Assembly: GCF_000688235.1 (NCBI RefSeq)
Contig: NZ_JHYO01000001.1
Span: 1 to 64,000, forward strand
From: Terasakiella pusilla DSM 6293
Lineage (GTDB): Bacteria > Pseudomonadota > Alphaproteobacteria > Rhodospirillales > Terasakiellaceae
Direction: 5' to 3'
Length of the DNA stretch: 64,000 bases
Part shown: in pieces, positions 8,398-18,018 of the stretch
Layout: each line of letters starts with the position of its first letter
How positions within the stretch are numbered: position 1 is the first letter of the stretch
The notes under the pieces: model-generated
Seen by the model: only the letters and a program-made list of their open reading frames with translations
Database searches by the model: none
Told to the model about the DNA's origin: nothing
Translations under genes and position numbers: made by a program

Positions 8398-10662
8398 TTA
8401 CAGTATGATCCCGCGATCCTTGGCATACTGCCGGAGAATCGGGCGCAGGCTATGATGTGATTTCTTCATCTGCCCATTAATAAAGCGCTCCACCCCTGAC
8501 AGCTGCATAGACCGGATCATCATTTTCACCGGACCGATTGCAGAGGCCGACATGGACAGTTTACGAAAACCGATGGCAACCAAGGCCATTGCTTCTAACG
8601 GGCGTCCCCCCATTTCCCCACACAGGCTTAAGGTTACACCAGCTTCATTACAGCTTTCCACTATTCTTTTTAACGCTGCCAATGCGGGTGGGGACAGATT
8701 GTCATATCGACCCGACAAACGCGGGTTGCCGCGGTCTGCCGCAAACAAGAACTGGAAGAGGTCGTTTGACCCCACCGACAGGAAGTTCAGGTGGGGCAAC
8801 AGACTTTCTAACTGGAAGAGCAAAGACGGCACCTCCAGCATCACCCCGACATTTACCCGTGACGGCAAACGATGGCCTTTTATACTCTCGCGCTCGATCT
8901 CCATATCCAGCAAACGGCGCGCGGCCAAAAACTCCGAGACTTCCGCCACCATGGGGAACATCACATTCAGCTCACATCCGCCACTGGCGCGGATCAAGCT
9001 GCGCAATTGTTGGCGCAGCAGATACGGACGATCCAGCGTCACACGGATGGCACGCCAGCCCATGGCCGGGTTTTCTTCGCCGTGATCATCCCAATAGGGC
9101 AAGACCTTGTCTCCACCCGCATCCAGCGTGCGAAACACAACAGGCTTGCCTTCCGCTTCCTCAATAATCTTGCGGTACAGCGACACTTGCGCCTCTACCC
9201 CCGGAATTTCTGAGCGTGACATAAACGGAATTTCGGTACGATACAGACCGATCCCATCGGCATTATTTTCTTTCAGATGTTCCAGATCGACCAATAGGCC
9301 CGCATTCACGTTCAGGGAAACCGTGATCCCGTCCTTGGTAATGGCAGGCTGATCACGTAACGCCGCATACAGTTCTTTCTGGCGCAAACGGGCTTTAACG
9401 TTGGACTTAAACGCCGACAGCACATCATCGCCGGGACGAATGAAGACCTGTTCGTTATTCCCATCCACGATCACCGGATCGCCATATTCAATCCGATCTA
9501 CCGCCCCTTTGACCTGTCCAATGACCGGAATATCCAAAGCCCGCGCAATGATCGCCACATGCGAGGTCGCCGAGCCTTCTTCCAAAATCAGGGCGCGCAG
9601 GCGGGTGCGGTCATAATCCAGCAGCTCTGCCGGACCCATATTTTTCGCAACCAACACCGCATGTTCCGGGATATCATCCGGGGAGATCGTTTCCACCCCG
9701 ACCAGATGTTGCAGCAGACGGTTTGCTAAATCCTGTAAATCATTGACCCGCTCACGCAAGTACGGGTCTTGCACCTGCGACATACGGGCTTCCGTATCGT
9801 CATGTACCTTTTGCACCGCGGCTTCTGCGGTCAGGCCGGTCTTGATGGCCTCGCGGATGCGGCCCAACCAGCCCGCATCTTCCGCAAACATGCGGTAGGT
9901 TTCCAGAATGTCGCGATGTTCATCATCCAGACTTTCCGACGATTGCAGCATATCATCCAATGCCCCATGCATTTCGCTCAGGGCTTTGCGCAATCTTTCC
10001 AGTTCTTCTTCCGGATCTTCGGCGACGAATTTTGTAATGACGACCCGCGGTTCATGGACCACGGCCTGCCCCATGCCTAACCCGCTATTGAGCGTGCTGC
10101 CTTCCAGACGAAGGGGCAACATGGCAATGCCATCGGTGGGCAAGGTTTCTTCTTTGTTAACAAGTTCGCCACTGCCAACCAGTTCGCCAATGATCATGGC
10201 GACGGTTTGCAGGGTCTCAACTTCTTCTTCCGTGTAATGACGCGGGGTTTTGTTTTGGATAACCAAAACACCCAACACGCGCCCGCCGCGCAGGATCGGT
10301 ACCCCCATCATGGAATGATAGAGTTCCTCCCCCGTTTCTGGACGGTAGGCAAATTGGGGGTGCTGCTGAGCTTCAGCTAAATTAAGAGGACGACCGGATG
10401 CGGCAATGGCACCGACCACACCTTCGCCAACGCGCAGGCGGGTCAGATGGACCGCATCCAGTTTCAAGCCCTTGGTGGCGAAAAGCTCAAGCACTTCGCC
10501 TGCGCGCATGATGTAAATGGAACAGACTTCGGCAACCAGGTCGGTTGCGACAATGTCTGTCACCAATTTTAGACGCGTTTCAGCCGTCGCATCCGCAGCC
10601 ATGACAGAGCGCAGGCGAGACAAAATCCCCATAGGGGCGACTGATGGACGTCCAGGAATCAT
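8398..10662 (-). CDS. ptsP: PEP-protein phosphotransferase of the nitrogen PTS
   Basis: About 754 residues. EI-Ntr passes phosphate from PEP to NPr, part of a regulatory rather than sugar-transport PTS. A GAF domain at about 20-165 (EVCSIYIMRAGEVLELFATKGL) is followed by the enzyme I domains. The phosphorylated histidine lies in GSATSHVAIIARAL, and the PEP-binding region includes FRTLDAGGDKVLPYW and LCGEMGGRP. ATG 10662 is preferred over a GTG two codons earlier; neither has a good ribosome site. It lies 12 bases after the preceding gene. Association with lysC is common in alphaproteobacteria. Confidence 0.95.
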   Translation of the reverse strand: MIPGRPSVAPMGILSRLRSVMAADATAETRLKLVTDIVATDLVAEVCSIYIMRAGEVLELFATKGLKLDAVHLTRLRVGEGVVGAIAASGRPLNLAEAQQHPQFAYRPETGEELYHSMMGVPILRGGRVLGVLVIQNKTPRHYTEEEVETLQTVAMIIGELVGSGELVNKEETLPTDGIAMLPLRLEGSTLNSGLGMGQAVVHEPRVVITKFVAEDPEEELERLRKALSEMHGALDDMLQSSESLDDEHRDILETYRMFAEDAGWLGRIREAIKTGLTAEAAVQKVHDDTEARMSQVQDPYLRERVNDLQDLANRLLQHLVGVETISPDDIPEHAVLVAKNMGPAELLDYDRTRLRALILEEGSATSHVAIIARALDIPVIGQVKGAVDRIEYGDPVIVDGNNEQVFIRPGDDVLSAFKSNVKARLRQKELYAALRDQPAITKDGITVSLNVNAGLLVDLEHLKENNADGIGLYRTEIPFMSRSEIPGVEAQVSLYRKIIEEAEGKPVVFRTLDAGGDKVLPYWDDHGEENPAMGWRAIRVTLDRPYLLRQQLRSLIRASGGCELNVMFPMVAEVSEFLAARRLLDMEIERESIKGHRLPSRVNVGVMLEVPSLLFQLESLLPHLNFLSVGSNDLFQFLFAADRGNPRLSGRYDNLSPPALAALKRIVESCNEAGVTLSLCGEMGGRPLEAMALVAIGFRKLSMSASAIGPVKMMIRSMQLSGVERFINGQMKKSHHSLRPILRQYAKDRGIIL

Positions 10663-10674
10663 ACGCACATTTAT

Positions 10675-11700
10675 TTAGGCAGACTGACGCGTTGTAAGCA
10701 CTTCACACGCCTGTTCAACCAACTCCTCAAGAATTTCTGCAACGGGCTGTTCTTTTTTTACCATACCAACAGACTGTCCCGCCATAACAGATCCATATTC
10801 CACATCACCGTCAATCACGGCTTTGCGCAACGCCCCTGCCCAGAAGTGTTCAATCTCAAGCTGGGCGGCGTGTTTTTCAAGCTCGCCATTATTGAATTTC
10901 TCGATCACGCGACGTTGTGTCGCCATAAATTCCTGGGTGCCTTTGTTGTTAAGGGCACGGACCGGAATAACCGGGAAATTCGGATCAATTTGCAAGGTTG
11001 TCATGGCATCTTTTGCGCCTGCACGGATGAACGCTTTCTTGAAGTTTTCATGCGCGATACATTCGGTTGCACAGACAAAACGTGTCCCCAGCTGGACGCC
11101 TGCCGCCCCCATTTCAAGGTAAGACAACATGGCTTCACCGCGACCAATACCACCGGCAACAAAGATCGGCACATCCTTGATTTCCGGCAGGATTTCTTGG
11201 GCAAGAACAGAGGTCACGACCGGACCGATATGCCCGCCGGCTTCCGCACCTTCAATGACCAACGCGTCTGCGCCATTGCGGATCAGGCGTTTTGCCAAAA
11301 CCAATGCCGGGGAGAAACAGATCACTTTCGCGCCGAAGTCTTTCACCTGCTTGATTGATGCGCCGGACGGCAAACCACCCGCCAGCACCACGTGGGAAAC
11401 GTCATGGTCTTTACAGACATCAATCAGTTTTTCCAGATCAGGGTGCATGGTGATCAGGTTGACGCCGAACGGCTTGTCTGTCAGCGCTTTTGTCGCCGCG
11501 ATTTCCTCGGACAACAAGTCCGGGCTCATAGAGCCGCAGGCAATGACGCCGAAGCCGCCTGCATTGGATAAAGCAGAGACAAGATTGCGTTCAGAGACCC
11601 AAGACATGGCCCCGCCAAGGATCGCATACTCACAACCTAAAAAGTCACGACCACGCGCCCAGAGTTTATCCAATTTTTGCTTGGCAGCTTCGTTCATCAT
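10675..11700 (-). CDS. Nitronate monooxygenase / FabK-like flavoprotein
   Basis: 341 residues from the ATG at 11700, with AAGGA overlapping the lysC stop codon. It is a FMN-dependent TIM-barrel protein of the 2-nitropropane dioxygenase family, which includes nitronate monooxygenases and enoyl-ACP reductase II. Visible features are LGGAMSWVSERNLVSALSNA near the N-terminus, EGAEAGGHIGP with the family histidine, and the phosphate-binding stretch GGIGRGEAMLSYLEMGAAGV. Which substrate it uses cannot be told from sequence. It is inserted between lysC and ptsP with a 7-base gap and no terminator. Confidence 0.85.
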   Translation of the reverse strand: MMNEAAKQKLDKLWARGRDFLGCEYAILGGAMSWVSERNLVSALSNAGGFGVIACGSMSPDLLSEEIAATKALTDKPFGVNLITMHPDLEKLIDVCKDHDVSHVVLAGGLPSGASIKQVKDFGAKVICFSPALVLAKRLIRNGADALVIEGAEAGGHIGPVVTSVLAQEILPEIKDVPIFVAGGIGRGEAMLSYLEMGAAGVQLGTRFVCATECIAHENFKKAFIRAGAKDAMTTLQIDPNFPVIPVRALNNKGTQEFMATQRRVIEKFNNGELEKHAAQLEIEHFWAGALRKAVIDGDVEYGSVMAGQSVGMVKKEQPVAEILEELVEQACEVLTTRQSA

Positions 11701-11707
11701 TTTTTCC

Positions 11708-12934
11708 TTAGTCTTCTTCAGCATCCAGACCGTAGGCTGAATGCAGCGCACGGATCGCAAGTTCCAGATATTCTTCCGCAATCAATACAGAGACTTTGAT
11801 CTCGGATGTTGTGATCACCTGAATGTTGATGCCTTTTTCAGCCAAGGCTTTAAACATGGTTGCCGCAACACCTGCATGTGTACGCATACCCACGCCCACA
11901 ACCGAGATTTTAACCACGTCGCTGTCAGAAATCATCCGTTCGTAAGAGACGTCATCTTTCTTTTCTTCCAACAACAACAACGCACGTTTCAAATCACCGC
12001 GCGGGACCGTAAAGGTCATATCGGTTTTCTGACCGTCTTCAGAAACGTTCTGAACGATCATATCTACGTTGATGCTTGTATCCGCAAGCGGACCGAAGAT
12101 ACCGGCAGACACGCCGGGGCGATCAGCAACGCCGACCAAAGTGATTTTCGCTTCATCGCGTGAATAGGCGATGCCGCTGACGAGTTCTTGTTCCACGATT
12201 TCATCCTCCCCGCAAACCAAGGTTCCGGGCTTATCTTCAAAAGAGGTCAATACCTGAAGGCGCACATCGTGCTTCATCGCCATTTCTACAGAACGGGTCT
12301 GCAAAACCTTGGCGCCGAGCGAGGCGAGCTCCAGCATTTCTTCATAGGTGATCTTGTCGAGTTTGCGTGCTTTCGACACGATGCGCGGGTCTGTTGTATA
12401 GATCCCGTCCACGTCCGTGTAGATATCGCAACGATCCGCATTGGAGGCAGCCGCCAAGGCAACCGCCGACGTATCAGATCCGCCGCGACCCAAGGTGGTC
12501 ACACGGTTGTCATCGCCCACACCCTGAAAACCCGGTACGACGACAACTTCGCCGGATTTCATGCGTTTATCGATTTCCGTCGTATCGATATCTTCGATAC
12601 GTGCTTTTGCATGAATACTATCGGTGCGGATTGGAATCTGCCAGCCCTGCCATGAACGGGCGGCAATACCCATGGATTGAAGAACGATAGCCAACAGGCC
12701 AGAAGTGACTTGTTCACCGGAAGAAACCACAACGTCGTATTCGCGTGCATCGTACATGGGGGATGCATCTTCGCAATAACCGACGAGTTGGTTGGTGACG
12801 CCAGACATGGCTGAAACCACGACGGCCACCTCATTGCCAGCATCCACTTCGTTCTTCACCCGTTGAGCCACATTCCTGATCCGGTCGAGGTCGGCAACTG
12901 ACGTGCCGCCAAATTTCATTACGATCCGAGCCAT
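11708..12934 (-). CDS. lysC: Aspartate kinase
   Basis: 408 residues. It phosphorylates aspartate, the entry step to lysine, DAP, threonine and methionine. The kinase signature KFGGTSV is at residues 7-13, with GRGGSDTSAVALAAA in the nucleotide site. Two C-terminal ACT domains (ITLVGVADRPGVSAG and ISVVGVGMRTHAGVA) indicate feedback inhibition by lysine and/or threonine. The pathway continues with dapD, dapE and thrB in this window. The preceding 225 bases hold no gene and should contain its promoter. Confidence 0.96.
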   Translation of the reverse strand: MARIVMKFGGTSVADLDRIRNVAQRVKNEVDAGNEVAVVVSAMSGVTNQLVGYCEDASPMYDAREYDVVVSSGEQVTSGLLAIVLQSMGIAARSWQGWQIPIRTDSIHAKARIEDIDTTEIDKRMKSGEVVVVPGFQGVGDDNRVTTLGRGGSDTSAVALAAASNADRCDIYTDVDGIYTTDPRIVSKARKLDKITYEEMLELASLGAKVLQTRSVEMAMKHDVRLQVLTSFEDKPGTLVCGEDEIVEQELVSGIAYSRDEAKITLVGVADRPGVSAGIFGPLADTSINVDMIVQNVSEDGQKTDMTFTVPRGDLKRALLLLEEKKDDVSYERMISDSDVVKISVVGVGMRTHAGVAATMFKALAEKGINIQVITTSEIKVSVLIAEEYLELAIRALHSAYGLDAEED

Positions 12935-13159
12935 TTGAAGAAATGTTCCTTAAGGCGAAAGTCAAAAAAAGAGTGTCATAATCACGCGCTTTTCCTTGGT
13001 CACGAAGCAAAGATCGCCACCAAACATGAACGCGCGCATATTCATACTCTCAAAAAGGTTAAGATAGCAAGCCAAATACGTACAGAAGTCAGGTAGATCA
13101 GCGACATGGGTGCCACAATTTCGCTTGACCGCAGGGGGTAATTTAAGCTTTTCTAAAGC

Positions 13160-13927
13160 ATGCGTAAGTTGAGGGTTTCGTTTACACTTTATCTTTTACT
13201 GGCCTGTTTTCTGCCCCTGCCCCTTTTGGCCGGGCAACACTATGTATTTGTTGGCACAACCTTTCCTTATATTCTGGAAGAAGGCGAAAACAAGCAACTA
13301 AAAGGCGTTGGCGTCACCCTCCTACAAGAAATCTCTAGACTGACCGGGGATGTGTTTGATATTCGCATCCTGCCTTGGACTCGCGCACTTTCCCTGATTA
13401 AACGCGGCGAAGTCAGCGGGCTGATCGGTCCCTATTTCAGCAAAGCGCGTCAACAGTATCTGGAGTATGCACCTTATCCTTTTTATGAAGACCGCATGGT
13501 TTTTGTCAGCCGCAGCCTGGAGAAAGTGGACTGGAACGGCGATTTCGACGCCCTCAAGCGCTACAATATCCTGAGTATCAAAAACTGGTACTACGGCCCC
13601 GATTTTGAAAAGGCGCGATCCAAGCTCACGATCTACGACACCATCTCGACGGAAGGGGCACTGGATATGCTGCTTCATCATCGCGCCGATGTGGTTGCCC
13701 TGAACGAACGCAACGCCCGACACTTAATTAAACGCAAAGGCATGAGCACTGTCGTACACATCAACAGCCCCCATATCGCCATCAATCATGGCTATTTAGC
13801 CTATGCTAAAAATCGCGGCGAAGACGCGTTGCACCAACGTATGAATGAAGCGTTGGAAACTCTTTACATAAATGGTGAAATCAGGCGGATCAACGCCCGT
13901 TTCGGTCTGAGTTTCGAACAGGACTAA
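13160..13927 (+). CDS. Orphan periplasmic solute-binding protein (SBP_bac_3)
   Basis: 255 residues. A clear signal peptide (residues 1-24, ending LLAGQ) precedes a family 3 binding domain of the amino-acid type: KGVGVTLLQEISRLTG, ILPWTRALSLIKRGE and FYEDRMVFVSRS. No permease or ATPase gene is adjacent, so it may serve a distant transporter or act as a sensory binding protein. It sits between lysC and ubiG, a position where other alphaproteobacteria often have these two genes divergent. A similar orphan is at 56352-57101. The ligand is unknown. Confidence 0.8.
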   Translation: MRKLRVSFTLYLLLACFLPLPLLAGQHYVFVGTTFPYILEEGENKQLKGVGVTLLQEISRLTGDVFDIRILPWTRALSLIKRGEVSGLIGPYFSKARQQYLEYAPYPFYEDRMVFVSRSLEKVDWNGDFDALKRYNILSIKNWYYGPDFEKARSKLTIYDTISTEGALDMLLHHRADVVALNERNARHLIKRKGMSTVVHINSPHIAINHGYLAYAKNRGEDALHQRMNEALETLYINGEIRRINARFGLSFEQD

Positions 13928-14024
13928 GCCTGCGCCTGATTTAAAGCTGGTCAAACGTCGGACTGACGTATAAATAATGAACTCTCATAAGATTTAAGAC
14001 CCATGTTATCTGGAGTTTCCCATC

Positions 14025-14759
14025 ATGTCCTCTACCACTGTAAATCCTGATGAAGTTGCATGGTTTACCGCGATCGCAGATGAATGGTGGGACCCGAATG
14101 GCAAGTTCCGCCCGCTGCACAAGTTCAACCCCACGCGGCTGACCTTTATCCGCGACCAGCTCTGCGCCCATTTTGGGCGTGACGCGAGCGAGGACCAGCC
14201 CCTAAAAGGGCTTAAAATCCTCGACATCGGCTGCGGTGGTGGCTTGATTTCTGAACCGCTTTGTCGCATGGGCGCAGATATGACCAGCATTGATGCCGGT
14301 GATAAAAATATCAAAACTGCCATGGTCCATGCACAGGCCAACGGCCTTGAAATTGATTACCGCTGTGTCTATCCCGAACAATTGGCAGAAGACGGCTTGC
14401 AGTTTGACGCCATCATCAATCTGGAAGTCATCGAGCATGTGGCAGATATCAACGCCTTTCTCGCAGCCTCCTGCGCTTTGGTCAAACCGGGCGGTGTCAT
14501 GATCGGCGCGACCCTAAACCGGACGGTCAAATGCTTTGCCATGGCAAAAGTCGGGGCGGAATATGTTCTTCGCTGGTTGCCACGCGGCACGCACGATTTC
14601 TCCAAATTCGTCAAACCGAGCGAATTTGCCGATGGTCTACGCAAAAATGGTATGGATGTGAAACTGTTAAAAGGGATGACCTTCAATCCGTTTCGCGATA
14701 GCTGGTCCCTGACCGATGACCTGAGCGTCAACTATCTGCTGTTTGCAACCAAGTCCTGA
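14025..14759 (+). CDS. ubiG: Ubiquinone biosynthesis O-methyltransferase
   Basis: 244 residues. UbiG performs both O-methylations in ubiquinone synthesis using SAM. The N-terminus (DEVAWFTAIADEWWDPNGKF) and the SAM motif LDIGCGGGLISEPL at about 66-79 are diagnostic, and LEVIEHVAD is present. GGAG lies nine bases before the ATG. Its TGA forms one half of a 22-base palindrome shared with the facing gene. Confidence 0.95.
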   Translation: MSSTTVNPDEVAWFTAIADEWWDPNGKFRPLHKFNPTRLTFIRDQLCAHFGRDASEDQPLKGLKILDIGCGGGLISEPLCRMGADMTSIDAGDKNIKTAMVHAQANGLEIDYRCVYPEQLAEDGLQFDAIINLEVIEHVADINAFLAASCALVKPGGVMIGATLNRTVKCFAMAKVGAEYVLRWLPRGTHDFSKFVKPSEFADGLRKNGMDVKLLKGMTFNPFRDSWSLTDDLSVNYLLFATKS

Positions 14760-14770
14760 TCAGGACTTGG
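14749..14770. repeat. 22-base perfect palindrome joining two facing stop codons
   Basis: CCAAGTCCTGA on the plus strand meets its exact complement with the centre between 14759 and 14760. The ubiG TGA (14757-14759) and the TGA of the minus-strand gene (14762-14760) abut. Both proteins therefore end Lys-Ser. There is no T run, so it is at best an atypical bidirectional terminator. Confidence 0.8.
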
Positions 14771-15935
14771 CTTCTGCAGCATGACGAGCCGCGGCCCCTT
14801 CCATAAAGGTCATCACTTCCGTCTTTAAAGAGGAAACGGCTGTTTTTGCGGCCAGACGGAATTGTTCATTATCTTTGGCTTCCAGATGGATAAAGCTATC
14901 CACAGTCGGGCGTAGCACTTCAACCGATAATAAAGGCTCCCCCAAAATTTCCGGCAGTTTGTCGCCAAAAGTTTCCTTCATGGCAACGATGGTCGCATCC
15001 AGCCGATCCAGATTAAGACGGCTCATTTCCGTCAGGTTTTCTGAAGCAATATACGTGAGTACATCGCCATAAATTTCGATCCGTGCGTTATCCAGTTCGG
15101 TGCAGTGATCAAAAAAGGCTTTATCGCGTTTAAAGAAGTCCCATGCTTTCTCCCCCATCGCCTTGATGAAGGCACCGACCAAATCCTTGCGCCAGTACAA
15201 AATCCCCGGGATCGCCGCCGCACCGTTGGCCACCACATTGCGGAAGTAAACGCCAACAGCCTCTTTCACCTTTTTGAAGTCTTCATGGTGAATATTGGCA
15301 ACTTCTTCGCCATGGGCGACATCATGGATCGCCAGCACATCATCGTTTAACACCAGCAGATGCGGAAACGGCAGGCGGTCGCGATAAAACTCCAGCATGT
15401 CCAACTGCCAGTCAAAACCGATCACGCGGCGCATGGCATCAAATTTCTTTGCGCCTTCTTTCAGACGGACTTTCTTCTTCACCGTGATCTCTTTGGTGAA
15501 GAAGACCATCGACTTGACCTTTTTCTTCTGCTTTTTGGTAACGATCTCGCCATCATTGCGCACAAAAAAACGGCGCGCGCAGGTAGACACCAACAGCTTT
15601 TGCACTTGCTGCAACGTCACACCGCATTTCGTTTCCGTCAGCTCATCCACAACCGGATCACCGGCTTTATCGACAATGGTTTCCGCAAACAGATCCAGAT
15701 TATCGCGCACGACCTGAAAAAAGCTTTTCAGATTTTGAGGTTCATTCAGAATCGTATCAAAGTCCCACGAGGCATCCAGCAAGTCATGCTCATGCAACAG
15801 GGCAATCGCATCTTTCGTGCCCTGAATAATCGCGCCTTTGACCGCCTTATCAACCGACACGTTAGGTGGCAGCTGAATCGCAATAGCTTCGATCAACGGT
15901 TTCTTTGGTTTCTCTTCTGTTTCTACTTCCGACAT
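14760..15935 (-). CDS. Unrecognised soluble protein, 391 residues
   Basis: I do not recognise a family. There is no signal peptide or membrane segment. The N-terminus is acidic with a Pro/Lys patch (EVETEEKPKKPLIEAIA). A strongly basic block lies near residues 130-165 (TKKQKKKVKSMVFF, ITVKKKVRLKEGAKK). The remainder looks helical with scattered aromatic motifs such as GILYWRKDLVGAF and WDFFKRDKAFFDHC. Codon use resembles its neighbours, so recent transfer is not evident. It ends exactly where ubiG ends and starts divergently from the penicillin-binding protein gene. Confidence 0.8.
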   Translation of the reverse strand: MSEVETEEKPKKPLIEAIAIQLPPNVSVDKAVKGAIIQGTKDAIALLHEHDLLDASWDFDTILNEPQNLKSFFQVVRDNLDLFAETIVDKAGDPVVDELTETKCGVTLQQVQKLLVSTCARRFFVRNDGEIVTKKQKKKVKSMVFFTKEITVKKKVRLKEGAKKFDAMRRVIGFDWQLDMLEFYRDRLPFPHLLVLNDDVLAIHDVAHGEEVANIHHEDFKKVKEAVGVYFRNVVANGAAAIPGILYWRKDLVGAFIKAMGEKAWDFFKRDKAFFDHCTELDNARIEIYGDVLTYIASENLTEMSRLNLDRLDATIVAMKETFGDKLPEILGEPLLSVEVLRPTVDSFIHLEAKDNEQFRLAAKTAVSSLKTEVMTFMEGAAARHAAEAKS

Positions 15936-16067
15936 GCCTTGTAGAACTCATTAGTTATAATTTCGTGATGTATTATGCACAGAAATCAACCCATGAGAAA
16001 TACAAAATATGTCGTTTTTTCAATGGGAATTAACAATTTTCTAACAAGGCTCAGGCATAAAGCATCT

Positions 16068-17975
16068 ATGAGCACAAAAAAGAAAACCAAAAAGAAACCG
16101 TCGAAGAAAACCTCGGCGCAAAAATCAACCAAACGCTTTAACATCAAACGTTTGTTGATGTGGGCGACAACCCTTGGCATCTGGGGCTGTCTTGTGCTGG
16201 GCGCAATCCTTGCGTACTACGCCTATGACCTGCCCAATATCGACAACGCGATGGAGGTTGAACGCCGTCCCGGACTGACCCTTTTATCGGCAGACGGCCA
16301 AATTCTTGCCACCAGCGGCGACCTTTATGGCGAAGCCGTGCAACTTCGCGACCTCCCCGACCACGTTCCCCAAGCCATCATGGCAACCGAAGACAGACGA
16401 TTTTATGACCATTTTGGGATCGACGTGATCGGCCTTGCCCGTGCCATGGTCACTAACCTTGCAGCGGGACGCATTCGCCAAGGCGGCTCCACCCTGACCC
16501 AGCAGGTTGCCAAAAACCTGTTCCTGTCCCCGGAACGCTCCCTCAAGCGAAAGGTACAGGAACTCTTGCTCGCTTTTTGGCTGGAACATAAATTTACCAA
16601 AGACCAGATTTTCACCCTCTACCTCAACCGAGTTTACCTTGGAGCAGGGACCTATGGGGTTGAATCGGCTGCACGGAAATACTTCAACAAATCCGCGCGT
16701 AACCTGTCCCTTTACGAAAGTGCCATGATCGCCGGGTTGCTCAAAGCCCCTAGCCGCTACAACCCCCAAGCCAACCCCGACCAGGCAGCGGATCGCACCG
16801 AGGTTGTGTTGATGAACATGGTCAATGCCGGATATCTGACACAGGCACAGGCTGATCAAGCCAAAAAACACAAAAACCGCGTCATCAAATCCGCCCGCCC
16901 GCATAAAGTCGCGCGCTATTTTGCCGATTGGGTCATGGAACAAGTCCGTGATTATATCGGACCCGTAAAAAAAGACCTGACCGTCATCACCACGCTAGAC
17001 ATGAAATTGCAACGCAGTGCCGAGCTCCACATGCGCCGGATGCTCAACGCCCACAGCAAGCAGAAAAACGTCACCCAAGGGGCGGTGGTTGCCTTGTCCC
17101 CGGACGGGGCGGTGCGTGCCATGGTCGGGGGATATTCCTACGGACGCAGTCAATTTAACCGCGCCACCCAAGCCAAACGCCAACCCGGTTCTGCCTTTAA
17201 ACCTTTTGTCTTTTTGGCAGGTGTTGAACAAGGCCTGCGGGCGGACAGCGTCTTTAAAGATGCGCCCCTCACCCTCAACAACTGGTCGCCGCGCAATTAC
17301 AGTGGCACCTACAAAGGCGATATGACGCTGGAACAAGCCCTTGCAGACTCCGTCAACACCATTGCCGTCAAAGTTGGACAAAAAGCCGGCTTTAAAAATG
17401 TCGTCAACACCGCCCATCGCTTAGGGATTACGTCTGACCTAATCAGCCAACCCGCCATCACGCTAGGGGTCAGTGAAGTCAGCTTGCTGGAACTCACTGC
17501 CGCTTATGGCCCGTTTTCCAATGGCGGGTACGGTGTCTTCCCCTTCGGCATCGAAACCATTAAGCAAGCCAACGGCCCCATCCTTTATCAACGCAGTGGC
17601 GGTGGCACAGGACAGATCATTCAAACGGATCATTTGCGTGAAATGAACCAAATGATGAAAACCGTAATGACCACGGGCACAGGTAAAAAAGCCAACATCA
17701 ATCGCACCGTTGCCGGTAAAAGCGGCACCTCGCAAGACTTCCGTGATGCGTGGTTTGTGGGCTATAGCGCCGACCTTGTCTTGGGGGTCTGGATGGGCAA
17801 CGACAACGAAAAACCCATGAAGAAAGTCAGCGGCGGCACCCTACCTGCCGAACTTTGGGGGCAGATCATGCAAGACGCCCATACCAACCTGCCGCCAAAG
17901 CCCCTGCCCGGGGATGAACAGCCCAGGGCGGTGGAAAAAGTAAAAGGCTTTTTCGAAAGACTCTTTGGGAATTGA
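16068..17975 (+). CDS. Bifunctional penicillin-binding protein, PBP1A/1C type
   Basis: About 635 residues from ATG 16068; in-frame ATGs at 15975 and 16023 would add 31 or 15 residues, and none has a clear ribosome site. A Lys-rich cytoplasmic tail is followed by one membrane segment. The GT51 glycosyltransferase contains ATEDRRFYDHFGID and RQGGSTLTQQVAKNLF. The transpeptidase has the nucleophile motif SAFK in QPGSAFKPFVF, SVN in ADSVNTIAVKV and KSGTS. The enzyme polymerises and crosslinks peptidoglycan in the periplasm. It is shorter than E. coli PBP1a, lacking its extra domain. Confidence 0.92.
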   Translation: MSTKKKTKKKPSKKTSAQKSTKRFNIKRLLMWATTLGIWGCLVLGAILAYYAYDLPNIDNAMEVERRPGLTLLSADGQILATSGDLYGEAVQLRDLPDHVPQAIMATEDRRFYDHFGIDVIGLARAMVTNLAAGRIRQGGSTLTQQVAKNLFLSPERSLKRKVQELLLAFWLEHKFTKDQIFTLYLNRVYLGAGTYGVESAARKYFNKSARNLSLYESAMIAGLLKAPSRYNPQANPDQAADRTEVVLMNMVNAGYLTQAQADQAKKHKNRVIKSARPHKVARYFADWVMEQVRDYIGPVKKDLTVITTLDMKLQRSAELHMRRMLNAHSKQKNVTQGAVVALSPDGAVRAMVGGYSYGRSQFNRATQAKRQPGSAFKPFVFLAGVEQGLRADSVFKDAPLTLNNWSPRNYSGTYKGDMTLEQALADSVNTIAVKVGQKAGFKNVVNTAHRLGITSDLISQPAITLGVSEVSLLELTAAYGPFSNGGYGVFPFGIETIKQANGPILYQRSGGGTGQIIQTDHLREMNQMMKTVMTTGTGKKANINRTVAGKSGTSQDFRDAWFVGYSADLVLGVWMGNDNEKPMKKVSGGTLPAELWGQIMQDAHTNLPPKPLPGDEQPRAVEKVKGFFERLFGN

Positions 17976-18018
17976 TGTTTTTCGCGCATACTCAACCCAC
18001 ATTTACGGGAGATTTTTC

